A DNA stretch of 64,000 bases from Pseudobacteriovorax antillogorgiicola (GTDB taxonomy: Bacteria > Bdellovibrionota_B > Oligoflexia > Oligoflexales > Oligoflexaceae): NCBI RefSeq assembly GCF_900177345.1, contig NZ_FWZT01000003.1:62001-126000 (forward strand), read 5' to 3'. Of the stretch, positions 1 through 8,454 are shown one piece after another. Numbering within the stretch: position 1 is the first letter of the stretch; the number at the start of each line of letters is the position of its first letter. The notes under the pieces are model-generated. The model was given only the letters and a program-made list of their open reading frames with translations. It had not been told where the DNA came from and searched no databases. A program made the translations under genes and the position numbers.

Positions 1-243
1 CTTGCAAGCCAGGCTTCAGTGCCAACAGACTCTTTCGAAGAGCTTTTCTACCTTGAGTTAACATCATACGACTCTAAAACGGATGTTGGTCCAGATCATC
101 TTGAAGACGATATTTTGGGCACCAATATCCTGGCTGCGCCTGAACTTTGCTTCCGCGGCTTAGGGATTCCAGAGTACAGTTCTCCAATAGTGTATTCCCA
201 ATCATGTCGGCGCCTATCGATCCGAGCCCCACCTAAATCCTAA
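1..243 (+). CDS. C-terminal end of an unrecognised protein (partial at window edge)
   Basis: The frame is open from the first base to a TAA at 241-243, giving 80 residues. A GTG at 19 could also start it, but no ribosome-binding site precedes it and the frame runs off the edge, so a truncated upstream gene is the simpler reading. The peptide is rich in Asp, Glu and Ser with two Cys near the end; no family is recognised. The opposite strand is also partly open here, so coding status is uncertain. Confidence 0.3.
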   Translation, partial: LASQASVPTDSFEELFYLELTSYDSKTDVGPDHLEDDILGTNILAAPELCFRGLGIPEYSSPIVYSQSCRRLSIRAPPKS

Positions 244-362
244 TCGAAACATTGTTTTTTTGTCTCATTGGGTTTGAAACATCAGCAATTTAGGGCAGAT
301 GAGCCTTGCTGAGCCCAATCGTATACCCGTTGCGAAAAATCTTATGGATTTAAGGATATTAT

Positions 363-686
363 ATGAAGAAGAATCTTTCACCGATGGTGTTTTGGCCTAT
401 ATTCCTAATATTAATGGCACTTCTGGGAGCAGACTACTACCTACACGGCTCCGTCGCGCTGGATCACGTGGTTCTGGCTTCAGCCCTGATCACCGCCTTT
501 TTAGTAATACTATCGGACACCTTAGTGCTCAGGTCATCGGTATTTCTCGCAGTCCTTCTAGGGTTGATTGTAATCCAGTTAAGTGGGCTACCTCCCCTAT
601 TGGAGACAAATATGACTGCGTTTCTTTCCGCTTTGATCATGGGAGCAACGGCTTTCTTAGCTGACTCTGCGCGACAGCTTTCCTAG
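363..686 (+). CDS. Small hydrophobic membrane protein (hypothetical)
   Basis: A 107-aa protein with three or four hydrophobic helices: residues about 9-27, 33-52, 57-76 and 82-100. The start ATG is preceded by AAGGA at a proper spacing (about 353-357). I recognise no family. A second open frame overlaps it (299-664), but its composition is non-protein-like and it lacks membrane character, so this frame is preferred. A strong hairpin follows the stop at once, which suggests a monocistronic unit. Confidence 0.55.
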   Translation: MKKNLSPMVFWPIFLILMALLGADYYLHGSVALDHVVLASALITAFLVILSDTLVLRSSVFLAVLLGLIVIQLSGLPPLLETNMTAFLSALIMGATAFLADSARQLS

Positions 687-693
687 TTTATCT

Positions 694-719
694 AGAACAC
701 GCTCTCCCGAGCGTGTTCT
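694..719. terminator. Strong hairpin, probable terminator
   Basis: A perfect 11-bp stem (AGAACACGCTC / GAGCGTGTTCT) with a TCCC loop sits 8 bases after the stop at 686 and before the convergent DUF1993 gene ending at 758. It lacks a long T run, but its position between convergent genes fits a bidirectional terminator. Confidence 0.6.
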
Positions 720-757
720 CACCTTACAAGATCTGGTCCGTGCGACTAACCCACAAT

Positions 758-1267
758 TTATTTGAGAGCACCGAGAAAGTCTCCCTTACCAAGCTCAACC
801 CCATTATGACGAAGAATGTTGTAGGCAGTGGTTATATGAAAGTAAAAATTGGGTAGCAAGAAGGAAAGAAGAAATGACTGGCCCTGAAAGGTCATTGTTT
901 CTTTGCGAAGAGGCACTTCGATAACTCTTGCTTCAGAGCCATCGATCTGGTCTGGAGTGAAGTCACTAATGTAGCTCTTGGCATCATTCACCCTATCGAT
1001 GAGGTCTTGAAAGCTGGTCTCGTTATCCTCCCGTTTGCTTGGCTCCACCCCAGCGAGTCTCGCAATCCCCCGTCGCGGTATGTCGGTTCCAATCTGAACC
1101 TGTCTCAACAGTGGAAACATATTAGGGTAGAGACGACTACCAAGGAGAACGGAAGGATCGATGCCCTTGGCATCAGCATACTCCTGGCCTTTATTCAAGA
1201 TATTGATGAGGTTGGCAAACCCATGGATAACCGGCGGCACAGAAGCTTGGTACATAGATAGTGTCAT
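758..1267 (-). CDS. DUF1993 family protein (DinB-like helical fold)
   Basis: 169 aa. The N-terminus MTLSMYQASVP, the central segment with YPNMFPLLRQVQ, and the FQGQ...FLLPNFYFHITTAYNILRHNG stretch near the end are hallmarks of DUF1993, a family of about 170 residues predicted to fold like DinB four-helix bundles. Biochemical role unknown. An ATG five codons upstream (1282) is possible, but the ATG at 1267 has GGAG at nine bases and matches where the family begins. No operon partner. Confidence 0.8.
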   Translation of the reverse strand: MTLSMYQASVPPVIHGFANLINILNKGQEYADAKGIDPSVLLGSRLYPNMFPLLRQVQIGTDIPRRGIARLAGVEPSKREDNETSFQDLIDRVNDAKSYISDFTPDQIDGSEARVIEVPLRKETMTFQGQSFLLSFLLPNFYFHITTAYNILRHNGVELGKGDFLGALK

Positions 1268-1385
1268 CGTAGATTGCTCCATCTTGTTTTTAAAACCCTA
1301 TCTTAGGCCCCTTCCGTTACCAACGCAATCAGCCATTGCAATGCACAAGCACAGGGAAAAGCACACTTTGCTTCTCCCCTTTTCT

Positions 1386-2132
1386 TTAGTCACGGCTTTG
1401 CAACTTAGACAAGAGTCTCAGGATTTCTAGATATAACCAGATGAGAGTGACAAGCAAGCCAAATGCACCGAACCACTCCATGTATTTTGGAGCACCGCTT
1501 TCGGCACCTGCTTCAATAAAATCGAAGTCCATGACAAGATTCAATGCTGCAATGACCACAACGAATAAACTGAAACCGATTCCTATGGCTCCTGACTCAT
1601 GGATATAAGGGACTGTAACACCAAAAAACCCTAAAATAATCTGCAGCAAGTAAAACAAGGCGATACCACCAGTAGCAGCTGTAATTCCCAACTTGAAATT
1701 TTCCGTCGCCTTGATCAAACCAGATTTATAAGCCATCAGAAGGGCAATAAACACCATCATCGTGAGCCCTACCGCCTGAACGACAATTCCAGGGAACCTA
1801 AGCTCAAACATTGCTGAAATACCACCAAGAAATAGCCCTTCAAGACCCGCATAGAGAGGCACTGTATATGGCGACCACTGCTTCTTGAATATGGTAACCA
1901 GGGCAACGATAAACCCTCCAATCGAACCTCCCCAGATATAGCCCATAGGAGGGACTGGTTCCGCCTGACCGAAAAAACGCTCCCAGACAAACATGGCGGC
2001 AATCAGCAGAATCATTCCAGATATGAAGCACTTATTAACAGTTCCATTCAGAGTCATGACATCTGTGCTTCTCTGGGAGTAGGGAACTGAAAACGTGTCT
2101 TGTTTTAATGCCGGATTTCCCGATCTCATCAT
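1386..2132 (-). CDS. Bax inhibitor-1/YccA-family membrane protein
   Basis: 248 aa. The protein opens with the SGNPALKQDTF signature found at the N-terminus of one bacterial Bax inhibitor-1/YccA subfamily and continues with seven hydrophobic segments from about residue 35 to 240. Acidic residues in the last helices (MDFDFIEAG; WLYLEILRLL) correspond to the conserved BI-1 polar positions. In bacteria these inner-membrane proteins are linked to Ca2+/H+ leak or FtsH interaction; the exact role here is not predictable. GGAAGG lies upstream of the tandem ATGATG start. Confidence 0.85.
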   Translation of the reverse strand: MMRSGNPALKQDTFSVPYSQRSTDVMTLNGTVNKCFISGMILLIAAMFVWERFFGQAEPVPPMGYIWGGSIGGFIVALVTIFKKQWSPYTVPLYAGLEGLFLGGISAMFELRFPGIVVQAVGLTMMVFIALLMAYKSGLIKATENFKLGITAATGGIALFYLLQIILGFFGVTVPYIHESGAIGIGFSLFVVVIAALNLVMDFDFIEAGAESGAPKYMEWFGAFGLLVTLIWLYLEILRLLSKLQSRD

Positions 2133-2646
2133 TGTTGAAAACCTTCCTTACCTTCGAGGTGGGTACTTATAACCATTTCAATGCTCTATCTTAGCTCTGC
2201 TATCGGAACATCGCAATGGAATCGTAAGTAAAAGGCCGATGACTTTAGGGGACTGTGAAGGGTTGGCTAGCTATGCAAAGTATAAAAATGAACCTACCAC
2301 CATCATAAATGTGACTACAATGGATAGGTCCGTATGTTTCGCTAAAAATTTCAGTAGATATTTTGTCTGTTTCATTCATTCCCCCTTACACCTACGAGAC
2401 GAATCAAGGCCGACAATATTGCAAGTCCTACCTACTCCAGGCTTTGAATTAGAACGATCACTAACATGTATATTGTTGCTGAATAGAAGCACTTTAACTC
2501 CACTTATCAGGCTGTTAGCACGCCCATAAGACTGATTTTTAGGCAAATCCCAGATTTCGCAACTAATGCTCTTGTTTAGCCCTACCCCTAAGTGGTAGGA
2601 TAAGCATGCCATTTAGGCGTAAAAAGAATCAAAATATGGAATCATT
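2133..2646. other. Intergenic region, nothing recognised
   Basis: 514 bases between the divergent YccA-type gene and the CAP-domain gene. Short open frames occur on both strands (for example 2239-2529 plus, 2376-2612 minus) but they lack ribosome-binding sites and protein-like composition. No hairpin or repeat was recognised; it presumably carries the two divergent promoters. Confidence 0.5.
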
Positions 2647-3186
2647 ATGAAACCTTATCTTACACTTACCCTTCTTAGCCTGATCGTCGCATGCGGTTCA
2701 AATAACGGTCCTAGCAACGATGAGGCTCCTGATGGGACGGCTCCTCAGGCAGACCTCGTAGAGAGCAAAAACTGCGAGTCAGTCACATGCCAGGCAGAGG
2801 CAGAAGTTTTACGCGCTCTGAACCAGAAACGAACTGAGCTAGGGCTTGCCCCACTCTCTTGGTCAGAAGAACTTAGTTACGGTGCACGGGTATGGTCCGA
2901 CCAGCAGGCGTCTGCTAGCCAAATCTCCCATGATGGTTTTCCAGAGCGAAGGCTTCACTCCATTCAATCAATGTACCCAGATTTTGAAGAGTTCCTTTCC
3001 GCTGAAAACGTTGCTATGACCTACTCCTCCTCTGCAGAGGGACTAGCCATTGGTCAGCAGTTTTTCCAAATGTGGTGGAATAGCAAGGGCCATCAGCAAA
3101 ATATGCTTGGCAACCATAGTTCTATCGGGGTGGGCATCGTCGCCAAAGGTAATGGGTACTACGGCACCCAACTTTTCTTTTACTAA
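2647..3186 (+). CDS. CAP/SCP-domain lipoprotein (YkwD-like)
   Basis: 179 aa. A type II signal peptide ends in a lipobox (LIVAC, Cys16), so it should be a lipid-anchored envelope protein. From about residue 52 the CAP (cysteine-rich secretory/SCP-like) domain is clear: LNQKRTELGLAPLSW, the ISHDGF His motif, the SAENVA segment and WWNSKGHQQNMLG, ending in YYGTQLFFY. The two His and Glu positions of the CAP cavity are retained. Bacterial CAP proteins are extracellular; their substrates are mostly unknown. It ends 92 bases before the kinase gene and might be co-transcribed with it. Confidence 0.85.
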   Translation: MKPYLTLTLLSLIVACGSNNGPSNDEAPDGTAPQADLVESKNCESVTCQAEAEVLRALNQKRTELGLAPLSWSEELSYGARVWSDQQASASQISHDGFPERRLHSIQSMYPDFEEFLSAENVAMTYSSSAEGLAIGQQFFQMWWNSKGHQQNMLGNHSSIGVGIVAKGNGYYGTQLFFY

Positions 3187-3262
3187 GGCAGGTCTGAGTG
3201 ATTGTTATAACTCCCTCCCCCAAGACCCTTTACTCTTTGTGATCCTTTCCGATAATTCCCTC

Positions 3263-3269
3263 AGGAGGT
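3263..3269 (+). promoter_or_regulatory. Ribosome-binding site that supports a TTG start
   Basis: AGGAGGT lies nine bases before the TTG at 3279. This near-perfect Shine-Dalgarno sequence argues for TTG as the start of the following kinase gene rather than the in-frame ATG at 3300. Confidence 0.7.
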
Positions 3270-3278
3270 CACAAAGAA

Positions 3279-6152
3279 TTGCCACCAATATACCGGGTAA
3301 TGCTATCGATTTTAGCGATTAGCTACCTGTTCCGAACGAACTGGGCCGTGGCCCAAAGCCACAATGTTGTCAAAGGAGTCGCTGACCTAAGGTCTTCGGA
3401 TTTTTCCGACGGCAAGGTGATTCCATTATCCGGGCAGTGGGAGTTCTATTGGCAGCAATTGGTACCCGGAGTGGCCGTTGATGACCTTTCAGATATAGAT
3501 TCTAAGGATTTTATTGAGGTTCCGGGAAGTTGGGGGCGATCTGATCAACGGAGCACCTATGGCTATGGTACCTATCGAATCCGGGTAGATCTTGACAAGA
3601 TTCAAACTCTAGCGATTCGTTGGCCCACAATTTACTCATCAGCTAGGATCTTCATCGACGATCTTAAAATTCTAGATATTGGCAAAGTTGCAGACAAACC
3701 TGACCAACACATAATGCAATTGTCAGAACGAGCGATTAGCTTTCAACCCGAGAATCCCTCATTTTACTTAACGATACAAGTAACTAACTATGATATGTTC
3801 CTTGCTGGCTTAGCCAAGGCGACCATCGAAATCGGTTCACCCGAAGTCATATTTGCTAAGAATGAGAAGATAACCGCGTCGACTATGTTCCTAATCGGCT
3901 GCCTTTTTATGATGGGGATCTATCATTTTTGCTTGTTTGCACTTCGTCGTAAATCAAAATCTGCCGCTTACTTTGGAGCAAGCTGTCTTTTAATCGCTGC
4001 TTACACCTTGGTCGCAAGGGGTCGGCCCATAATCGTGTTTCTTCCCCACATTACGTCCAAAGAGCAAATTTTTCTGTTCAATCTATGGCTTCTCTCAATT
4101 CCCTCATTTCTATATTTTACCAACGAAATTATCCCTCGGTCCATCCCGAGACGATTTATACAATCAGTCGCCTGGTTTAAAGGGGTCTATCTCGCTTCTA
4201 TATTTGTTCTTGAGACTAAGGTCTTCTTAAACTTGTCCGTCATCGCTCAGGTTGTAGCCCTCATTAGTATGATATTTATATTTAAAGCATCCATCAAAGG
4301 CGTGTTTCAGAGAATCGAAGGGGCTCGGCTATTTCTTATGGGACTCCTTGTGTTACTAATTTCTACAGTGAACGACATGGCATTAGCGAGAGCCCTGATC
4401 CAGTCTATCCCTCTTGGAGCTACCGGCCTCTTCGCCTTCATCTTTTGCCAATCATTTTTATTGGCAAAAAGATTTTCAAATGCTTTTACAAGGGTTAGCC
4501 GCTCGGAGCGCAAGATTCGTCAGCTTTCTGGCGACCTCAAGAGTGAGCGTGACCATGTGATACAGCTCAATGAAACCTTAGAGCAACGTGTCGAAGAGCA
4601 AACGAGGGATATCCGCTCATTCATGACCAACCTTGAAATGGGAATATTTGCCATTCAAGGAGACAGTTTGGAGATTCATGGCGATATCTCAGATCACATG
4701 AAAGTCCTATTTGATGCTGAAAGCTTCGAAGGCGTGAATATTTGTAGCCTGCTTTTTGAACAGAGTCACCTTGATTCCAATGAACAGAATCTGGCTAAAA
4801 ATGTTCTCGTAGCAGCAATGGGAGAAGATCTCTTGGCTTTTGAAACCAATAGCCACGGCCTACCTTATGAAGTAGAGCGCCAAAACAAAAACGGTGAATC
4901 TCAGATTTTAGAACTCTCTTGGAACCCCATTGTCAACGACGACGATATTGTCAACAAGATCCTAGTTACAGTACGAGACGTAACCCTTATACGATCCTTA
5001 GAAGAAGAAGCCCTAACTAAAGAAGAAGACCTTCAGTTCATAGGCGAGCTATTGAACATAGATCCTGCAAAATTCAGGCGTTTTATAGATGACTGTTATG
5101 AGTTTGTCAGCGAAAATAGAAAGCTTATTAACTCAAAAAGTATACAAGAAAAAGATATGGAAGCCCTCAAGGTTCTATTTATCAATATGCATACTATGAA
5201 AGGAGCCGCAAGATCTCTGTACCTCAAAAAGATGACACAGGTATTCCATGAAACTGAACAATACTATGCAACCTTGCAAACAGATGCAAACATTGAATGG
5301 AGCATCGATAAGATGAACTCCGACCTTGACGAGGTCGTCGATATCATTCGGTCATACGAGAACTTGAGTAAGAATAAGCTAGGAAGGGATTTCGATGGTG
5401 AGCCACACATCGAATTTAGCGAGTCTGAAGTAGAAAAGATGCTTCACCTTATGACTCGATTCGAAAACGAAGAACCTATCAGCCTAGGCAATGATCACCT
5501 CTCCTTGCACAAGACGATATTTGAGCGGCTATATCTTAGACGCCAGCAAGTGATCGCAGAATCGTGCCAAGTTCTTCCCGCTCTGGCTAAGGACTTAGGC
5601 AAAAACAATCCGCGACTGATGATAGAAGACAATGAAATTTACATGAACTCCGTTGGTGAAGATATTCTTCGCAAGGTATTCGTCCATATTCTCAGAAATT
5701 CTATGGACCATGGCATTGAACCTCCTGATGTCAGGAGTGCCATTGGTAAAGATCCCGTCGGCAACATTTCCATAAGGATGACTTGGGAAACCTCAAAAGT
5801 CACCATCAGCTATCGCGACGATGGAGCTGGCCTTGACTTACAAAAGATTTCTAAAATGGCCATCCATCGAGGTGTCCTGAGCGAAGACAATGCAGGAACA
5901 CCATACCAAGTAGCACAGTGTATTTTCAACGCTGGATTCTCAACCGCCAAGCAAGTGAACGATATTTCAGGTCGGGGAGTGGGCATGGGTGCCATTAAGA
6001 AGTTCATCGAAGATGCTGAAGGCACCATCGAGATCAGTCTCGACCAACCTATCGCCGGGAGACAAAATCGCTCTTTCGCCTTTCTCATTGAACTTCCTCA
6101 GAATCTCTTCGCCCGTTATAAAGATTTCAAAGGCCAGCAAAACGTCGCATAG
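3279..6152 (+). CDS. 7TMR-DISM sensor with PAS, Hpt and CheA-like ATPase domains
   Basis: 957 aa starting at TTG. Order of parts: signal peptide (1-26); periplasmic 7TMR-DISM extracellular domain (about 35-190, with SGQWEFYW and the jelly-roll YRIRVDL stretch); seven-helix 7TMR-DISM membrane unit (about 200-400); coiled coil (405-445); PAS-like domain (445-570); Hpt domain (about 590-700) with phospho-acceptor His638 in MHTMKGAARS; and a CheA-type HATPase with N box HILRNSMDHGIE, DDGAGLD and GRGVGMGAI. There is no CheW domain and no receiver, so it is CheA-like but not a classical chemotaxis kinase. It should sense a periplasmic ligand and pass phosphate from the Hpt His to a separate regulator. 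Its C-terminal half is paralogous to the kinase at 33922-36615. Confidence 0.88.
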   Translation: MPPIYRVMLSILAISYLFRTNWAVAQSHNVVKGVADLRSSDFSDGKVIPLSGQWEFYWQQLVPGVAVDDLSDIDSKDFIEVPGSWGRSDQRSTYGYGTYRIRVDLDKIQTLAIRWPTIYSSARIFIDDLKILDIGKVADKPDQHIMQLSERAISFQPENPSFYLTIQVTNYDMFLAGLAKATIEIGSPEVIFAKNEKITASTMFLIGCLFMMGIYHFCLFALRRKSKSAAYFGASCLLIAAYTLVARGRPIIVFLPHITSKEQIFLFNLWLLSIPSFLYFTNEIIPRSIPRRFIQSVAWFKGVYLASIFVLETKVFLNLSVIAQVVALISMIFIFKASIKGVFQRIEGARLFLMGLLVLLISTVNDMALARALIQSIPLGATGLFAFIFCQSFLLAKRFSNAFTRVSRSERKIRQLSGDLKSERDHVIQLNETLEQRVEEQTRDIRSFMTNLEMGIFAIQGDSLEIHGDISDHMKVLFDAESFEGVNICSLLFEQSHLDSNEQNLAKNVLVAAMGEDLLAFETNSHGLPYEVERQNKNGESQILELSWNPIVNDDDIVNKILVTVRDVTLIRSLEEEALTKEEDLQFIGELLNIDPAKFRRFIDDCYEFVSENRKLINSKSIQEKDMEALKVLFINMHTMKGAARSLYLKKMTQVFHETEQYYATLQTDANIEWSIDKMNSDLDEVVDIIRSYENLSKNKLGRDFDGEPHIEFSESEVEKMLHLMTRFENEEPISLGNDHLSLHKTIFERLYLRRQQVIAESCQVLPALAKDLGKNNPRLMIEDNEIYMNSVGEDILRKVFVHILRNSMDHGIEPPDVRSAIGKDPVGNISIRMTWETSKVTISYRDDGAGLDLQKISKMAIHRGVLSEDNAGTPYQVAQCIFNAGFSTAKQVNDISGRGVGMGAIKKFIEDAEGTIEISLDQPIAGRQNRSFAFLIELPQNLFARYKDFKGQQNVA

Positions 6153-6191
6153 CCTTGTTTAAGCTGTCTTCAATGAATTGCAGTGCCTCGA

Positions 6192-6638
6192 TCACGAGGC
6201 CAAAGAATAGACTATCAGACCCACAAAAATCAGCAAAAACCCTATCATCAGAGGCGTTTCGTAGCGATCTAATATTTTCTCTAATCTAGAGCCAAACACC
6301 CGAACAAGGGCAGCAAGCCCAAAGTAACGAATCCCTCTAGAGATCGCAATCACAGCAATAAAGCCGTCAAGCCTCATGCCGATCAGTCCAGCTGATAAAG
6401 TCCCCAACTGGAACGGAACAGGAGTCACTCCAACGAGAAAAAGAGACCAGTAGCATTGGTCCTCTAAATCGGCTTTTATCCCCTCAAATTCTTTCAACAG
6501 CTCAAAGTATTTAAGGATAGGCTCTAGAATAGGCTCGAACATCGAATAGGCAAGTCCATAAGCAGCAATTCCACCTAGAACAGATCCAAGAGTCAGCATT
6601 CCAGCCATCAGCCATACTTCTCGATGACGGCGAGCCAT
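6192..6638 (-). CDS. YqaA-type VTT/DedA-family membrane protein, N-terminus in another frame
   Basis: The visible 148 residues match the YqaA branch of the VTT/SNARE-associated (DedA-like) family: MLTLGSVLGGIAAYGLAY, then GVTPVPFQLGTLSAGLIGM and ISRGIRYFGLA. These small inner-membrane proteins belong to a superfamily that includes lipid scramblases and flippases. The usual first 25 or so residues are missing from this frame but are encoded just upstream in the next frame (see 6639-6718), so the gene as given appears frameshifted at a run of four A (6648-6651). The ATG at 6638 lacks a ribosome-binding site, which supports the frameshift reading over a true short protein. Confidence 0.75.
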   Translation of the reverse strand: MARRHREVWLMAGMLTLGSVLGGIAAYGLAYSMFEPILEPILKYFELLKEFEGIKADLEDQCYWSLFLVGVTPVPFQLGTLSAGLIGMRLDGFIAVIAISRGIRYFGLAALVRVFGSRLEKILDRYETPLMIGFLLIFVGLIVYSLAS

Positions 6639-6718
6639 GATAGGTATAAAAGTGGCTCAATAGCTATAAAAAGTACTGTATTCTCAAGAAACGAAAGGAC
6701 CACCAACCAAAATGGCAT
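6639..6718 (-). pseudogene. Upstream, out-of-frame N-terminal part of the YqaA-type gene
   Basis: Read on the minus strand from the ATG at 6718, this piece encodes MPFWLVVLSFLENTVLFIAI followed by EPLLYLSW, the typical N-terminus of YqaA-like proteins (FLENT...EPL). One extra T in the TTTT run (A run at 6648-6651 on the plus strand) would read EPLFIPIMARRHREVW and join it in frame to the 6192-6638 product. As given, the frame stops near 6610. This may be an assembly error, a real inactivating mutation or a slippage site. Confidence 0.6.
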
Positions 6719-7129
6719 CCAGCGGGAGCGAACCGCTCGATAGATCGAGTGTTTAATCGTATCCTTGTTGTGTCAAGCCGCCTGCCTGATCAGCCATCAT
6801 GATCCCCTGAGTTGAAGCACAATTGGAAAACCAACAGTAGTTCGCTAGGCTAAAAAAGACAAATCCCAAAACAAAGTCTTTTTTATTGTATCTATGATAG
6901 CTTGATGACCTTTTCATTTGAGGCGTGTACCAAAGTCGAAGAGATAATGAAGCTAGGGAGTAGTAAGCTCCCCTCAAGGTATTCAGGTTGGATTCATGTC
7001 AAAGCTACTCTAGCAGTTGCACTGACAAACAGACATTTGACCCGGAACAGTCGTCCACCAACCTCCTGTGGATTGACCACCTACAAGGACTGCCCTCGCC
7101 CCTACCCTTGTCTGGAAATCTTTAAGATG
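6719..7129. other. Intergenic region with one doubtful small frame
   Basis: 411 bases between two minus-strand genes. A minus-strand frame (6753-6917 from an internal ATG) would encode a short peptide with a hydrophobic stretch followed by a Cys in FSNCAS, loosely like a lipobox, but no ribosome-binding site precedes it. I do not call a gene. Confidence 0.35.
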
Positions 7130-8044
7130 CTAAGCCTGTTTTTCCGCGAGCTCTACGTCCTGACTCTCATATACTTCGGGTAGATCTAGTTCTTGTTCGC
7201 AATCAACAAGTATCGTTCCTGGTTTTGATAAGAGGTAGCTGAAGCTAGCTTTTAAAGACGGTGATTTTTTCAAGTCATCCCTCAACTCTCGCAGCACATG
7301 AAAGTTGATATCCATCACTTTTTGGCTTTCCAAAGGCTTGACTAATCCATAGACGATGGGCTCATCTTTAACTTTGTAGCTCCCAAACATCTGATCCCAA
7401 ATTGAAAAAATAGCACCATAGTTAGTGTCCAGGTACTGTTGATTCGAACCATGGTGAACACGATGCAAACCTGGAGTGACGAAAATTCTAGAAAGCCATT
7501 CAAGGCGATCGTTGTCTAGATTAGTATGGACCCAAACCTGATATATTCGTGACCAAATCTTTATAATTACTATCATAAGAGCTGGAACCCCCATCAATGC
7601 AAGCGGCGCTAGAAAAATCCAACGATAGACCGCTTCAATAAATGACAGGCGACCTGTAACACTGAGGTTAAACTCACTTGAGCTATGATGCACACTGTGG
7701 AAGCCCCACACGGCATTTACTTCGTGACCACAACGATGATCCCAGTAGTAAACAAAGTCGACAAGAATAAAGGCTGCAAGCCAAACCAGCCCTGAGTCCA
7801 TTGATAAAACCCCGAATGGGCTCCATTGATTCAGACCACTCCACATGAAGAACGCCAAGGCATCAAGAATCAATAACCTGGCACCAAGATACAGAGCCAT
7901 GACTTTATAGTTCGCAAGAGTCTCCCCCCTGCTTATCTTGATCCTATGGCTGCGAAAGCTAAGGTAGACATCGAGTATCTGACTTCCCAGAAGAAAGAAC
8001 AGACCGAACACCTTCAGGGAATCCAAATTGAACAAAAAATCCAT
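7130..8044 (-). CDS. Fatty acid hydroxylase/sterol desaturase-family membrane protein
   Basis: 304 aa. The three di-iron histidine motifs of the family are present in order: HRCGH (HX3H), HSVHHSS (HX2HH) and HRVHHGSN (HX2HH), between hydrophobic helices at the N-terminus and around residue 150. The family performs O2-dependent hydroxylation or desaturation of lipids; substrate unknown, with sterol, carotenoid and fatty acid all possible. The start at 8044 is chosen because GGAG sits eight bases upstream; an in-frame ATG at 8092 would add 16 residues. No co-oriented partner within 400 bases. Confidence 0.85.
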   Translation of the reverse strand: MDFLFNLDSLKVFGLFFLLGSQILDVYLSFRSHRIKISRGETLANYKVMALYLGARLLILDALAFFMWSGLNQWSPFGVLSMDSGLVWLAAFILVDFVYYWDHRCGHEVNAVWGFHSVHHSSSEFNLSVTGRLSFIEAVYRWIFLAPLALMGVPALMIVIIKIWSRIYQVWVHTNLDNDRLEWLSRIFVTPGLHRVHHGSNQQYLDTNYGAIFSIWDQMFGSYKVKDEPIVYGLVKPLESQKVMDINFHVLRELRDDLKKSPSLKASFSYLLSKPGTILVDCEQELDLPEVYESQDVELAEKQA

Positions 8045-8454
8045 TAGCAAATCTCCAGCGAAATATGTGAGTCTCACTGGCGTCAAATGCAAACTTCATT
8101 CGACTCATGGCCACCTAATATCATTGCCTTTTTTCCAGAGATGGCTTCCTAACATTTATTCAGTTGTTCAATTTAGTGACAGATTTGCTTGAAAAATCTC
8201 TTTCCCTGTTTGGAAAATTTGAAGTTCCGGCACAGGAAATTTAAAGCATAACCTATAGCCCGCTAATATTACTTACAATTCAATGATTGCTGGAATCTAC
8301 TTAGGAGAGAGCCTTTTCATGAGCCAATGGGACCTCTAGCCCGGACTATGAGATGCGACCAACCCAGCACCGTGGTGTGGGTGTTTGGTCACGCTTGAAA
8401 ATCAGACGAGAGGCCTAGACTGGACATCATCAGTTTGAGATGAAATCCAGTGCT
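8045..8454. other. Intergenic region with an imperfect hairpin
   Basis: 410 bases between the end of acnB and the start of the hydroxylase gene. It contains an imperfect inverted repeat at about 8357-8390 (GACCAA ... TTGGTC with mostly paired interior), without a T run on the acnB side. No convincing gene. Confidence 0.4.

Noticed and set aside
299-664. 121-codon plus-strand open frame
   Set aside because: It overlaps the 363-686 membrane-protein frame, has Arg/Ser-rich shadow composition and lacks a ribosome-binding site.
2239-2612. Short open frames on both strands between the YccA-type and CAP genes
   Set aside because: No ribosome-binding sites, no recognisable domains and mutual overlap on opposite strands.
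6753-6977. 74-codon minus-strand frame with a lipobox-like FSNCAS
   Set aside because: The hydrophobic stretch contains polar residues, no ribosome-binding site precedes either ATG, and codon composition looks random.
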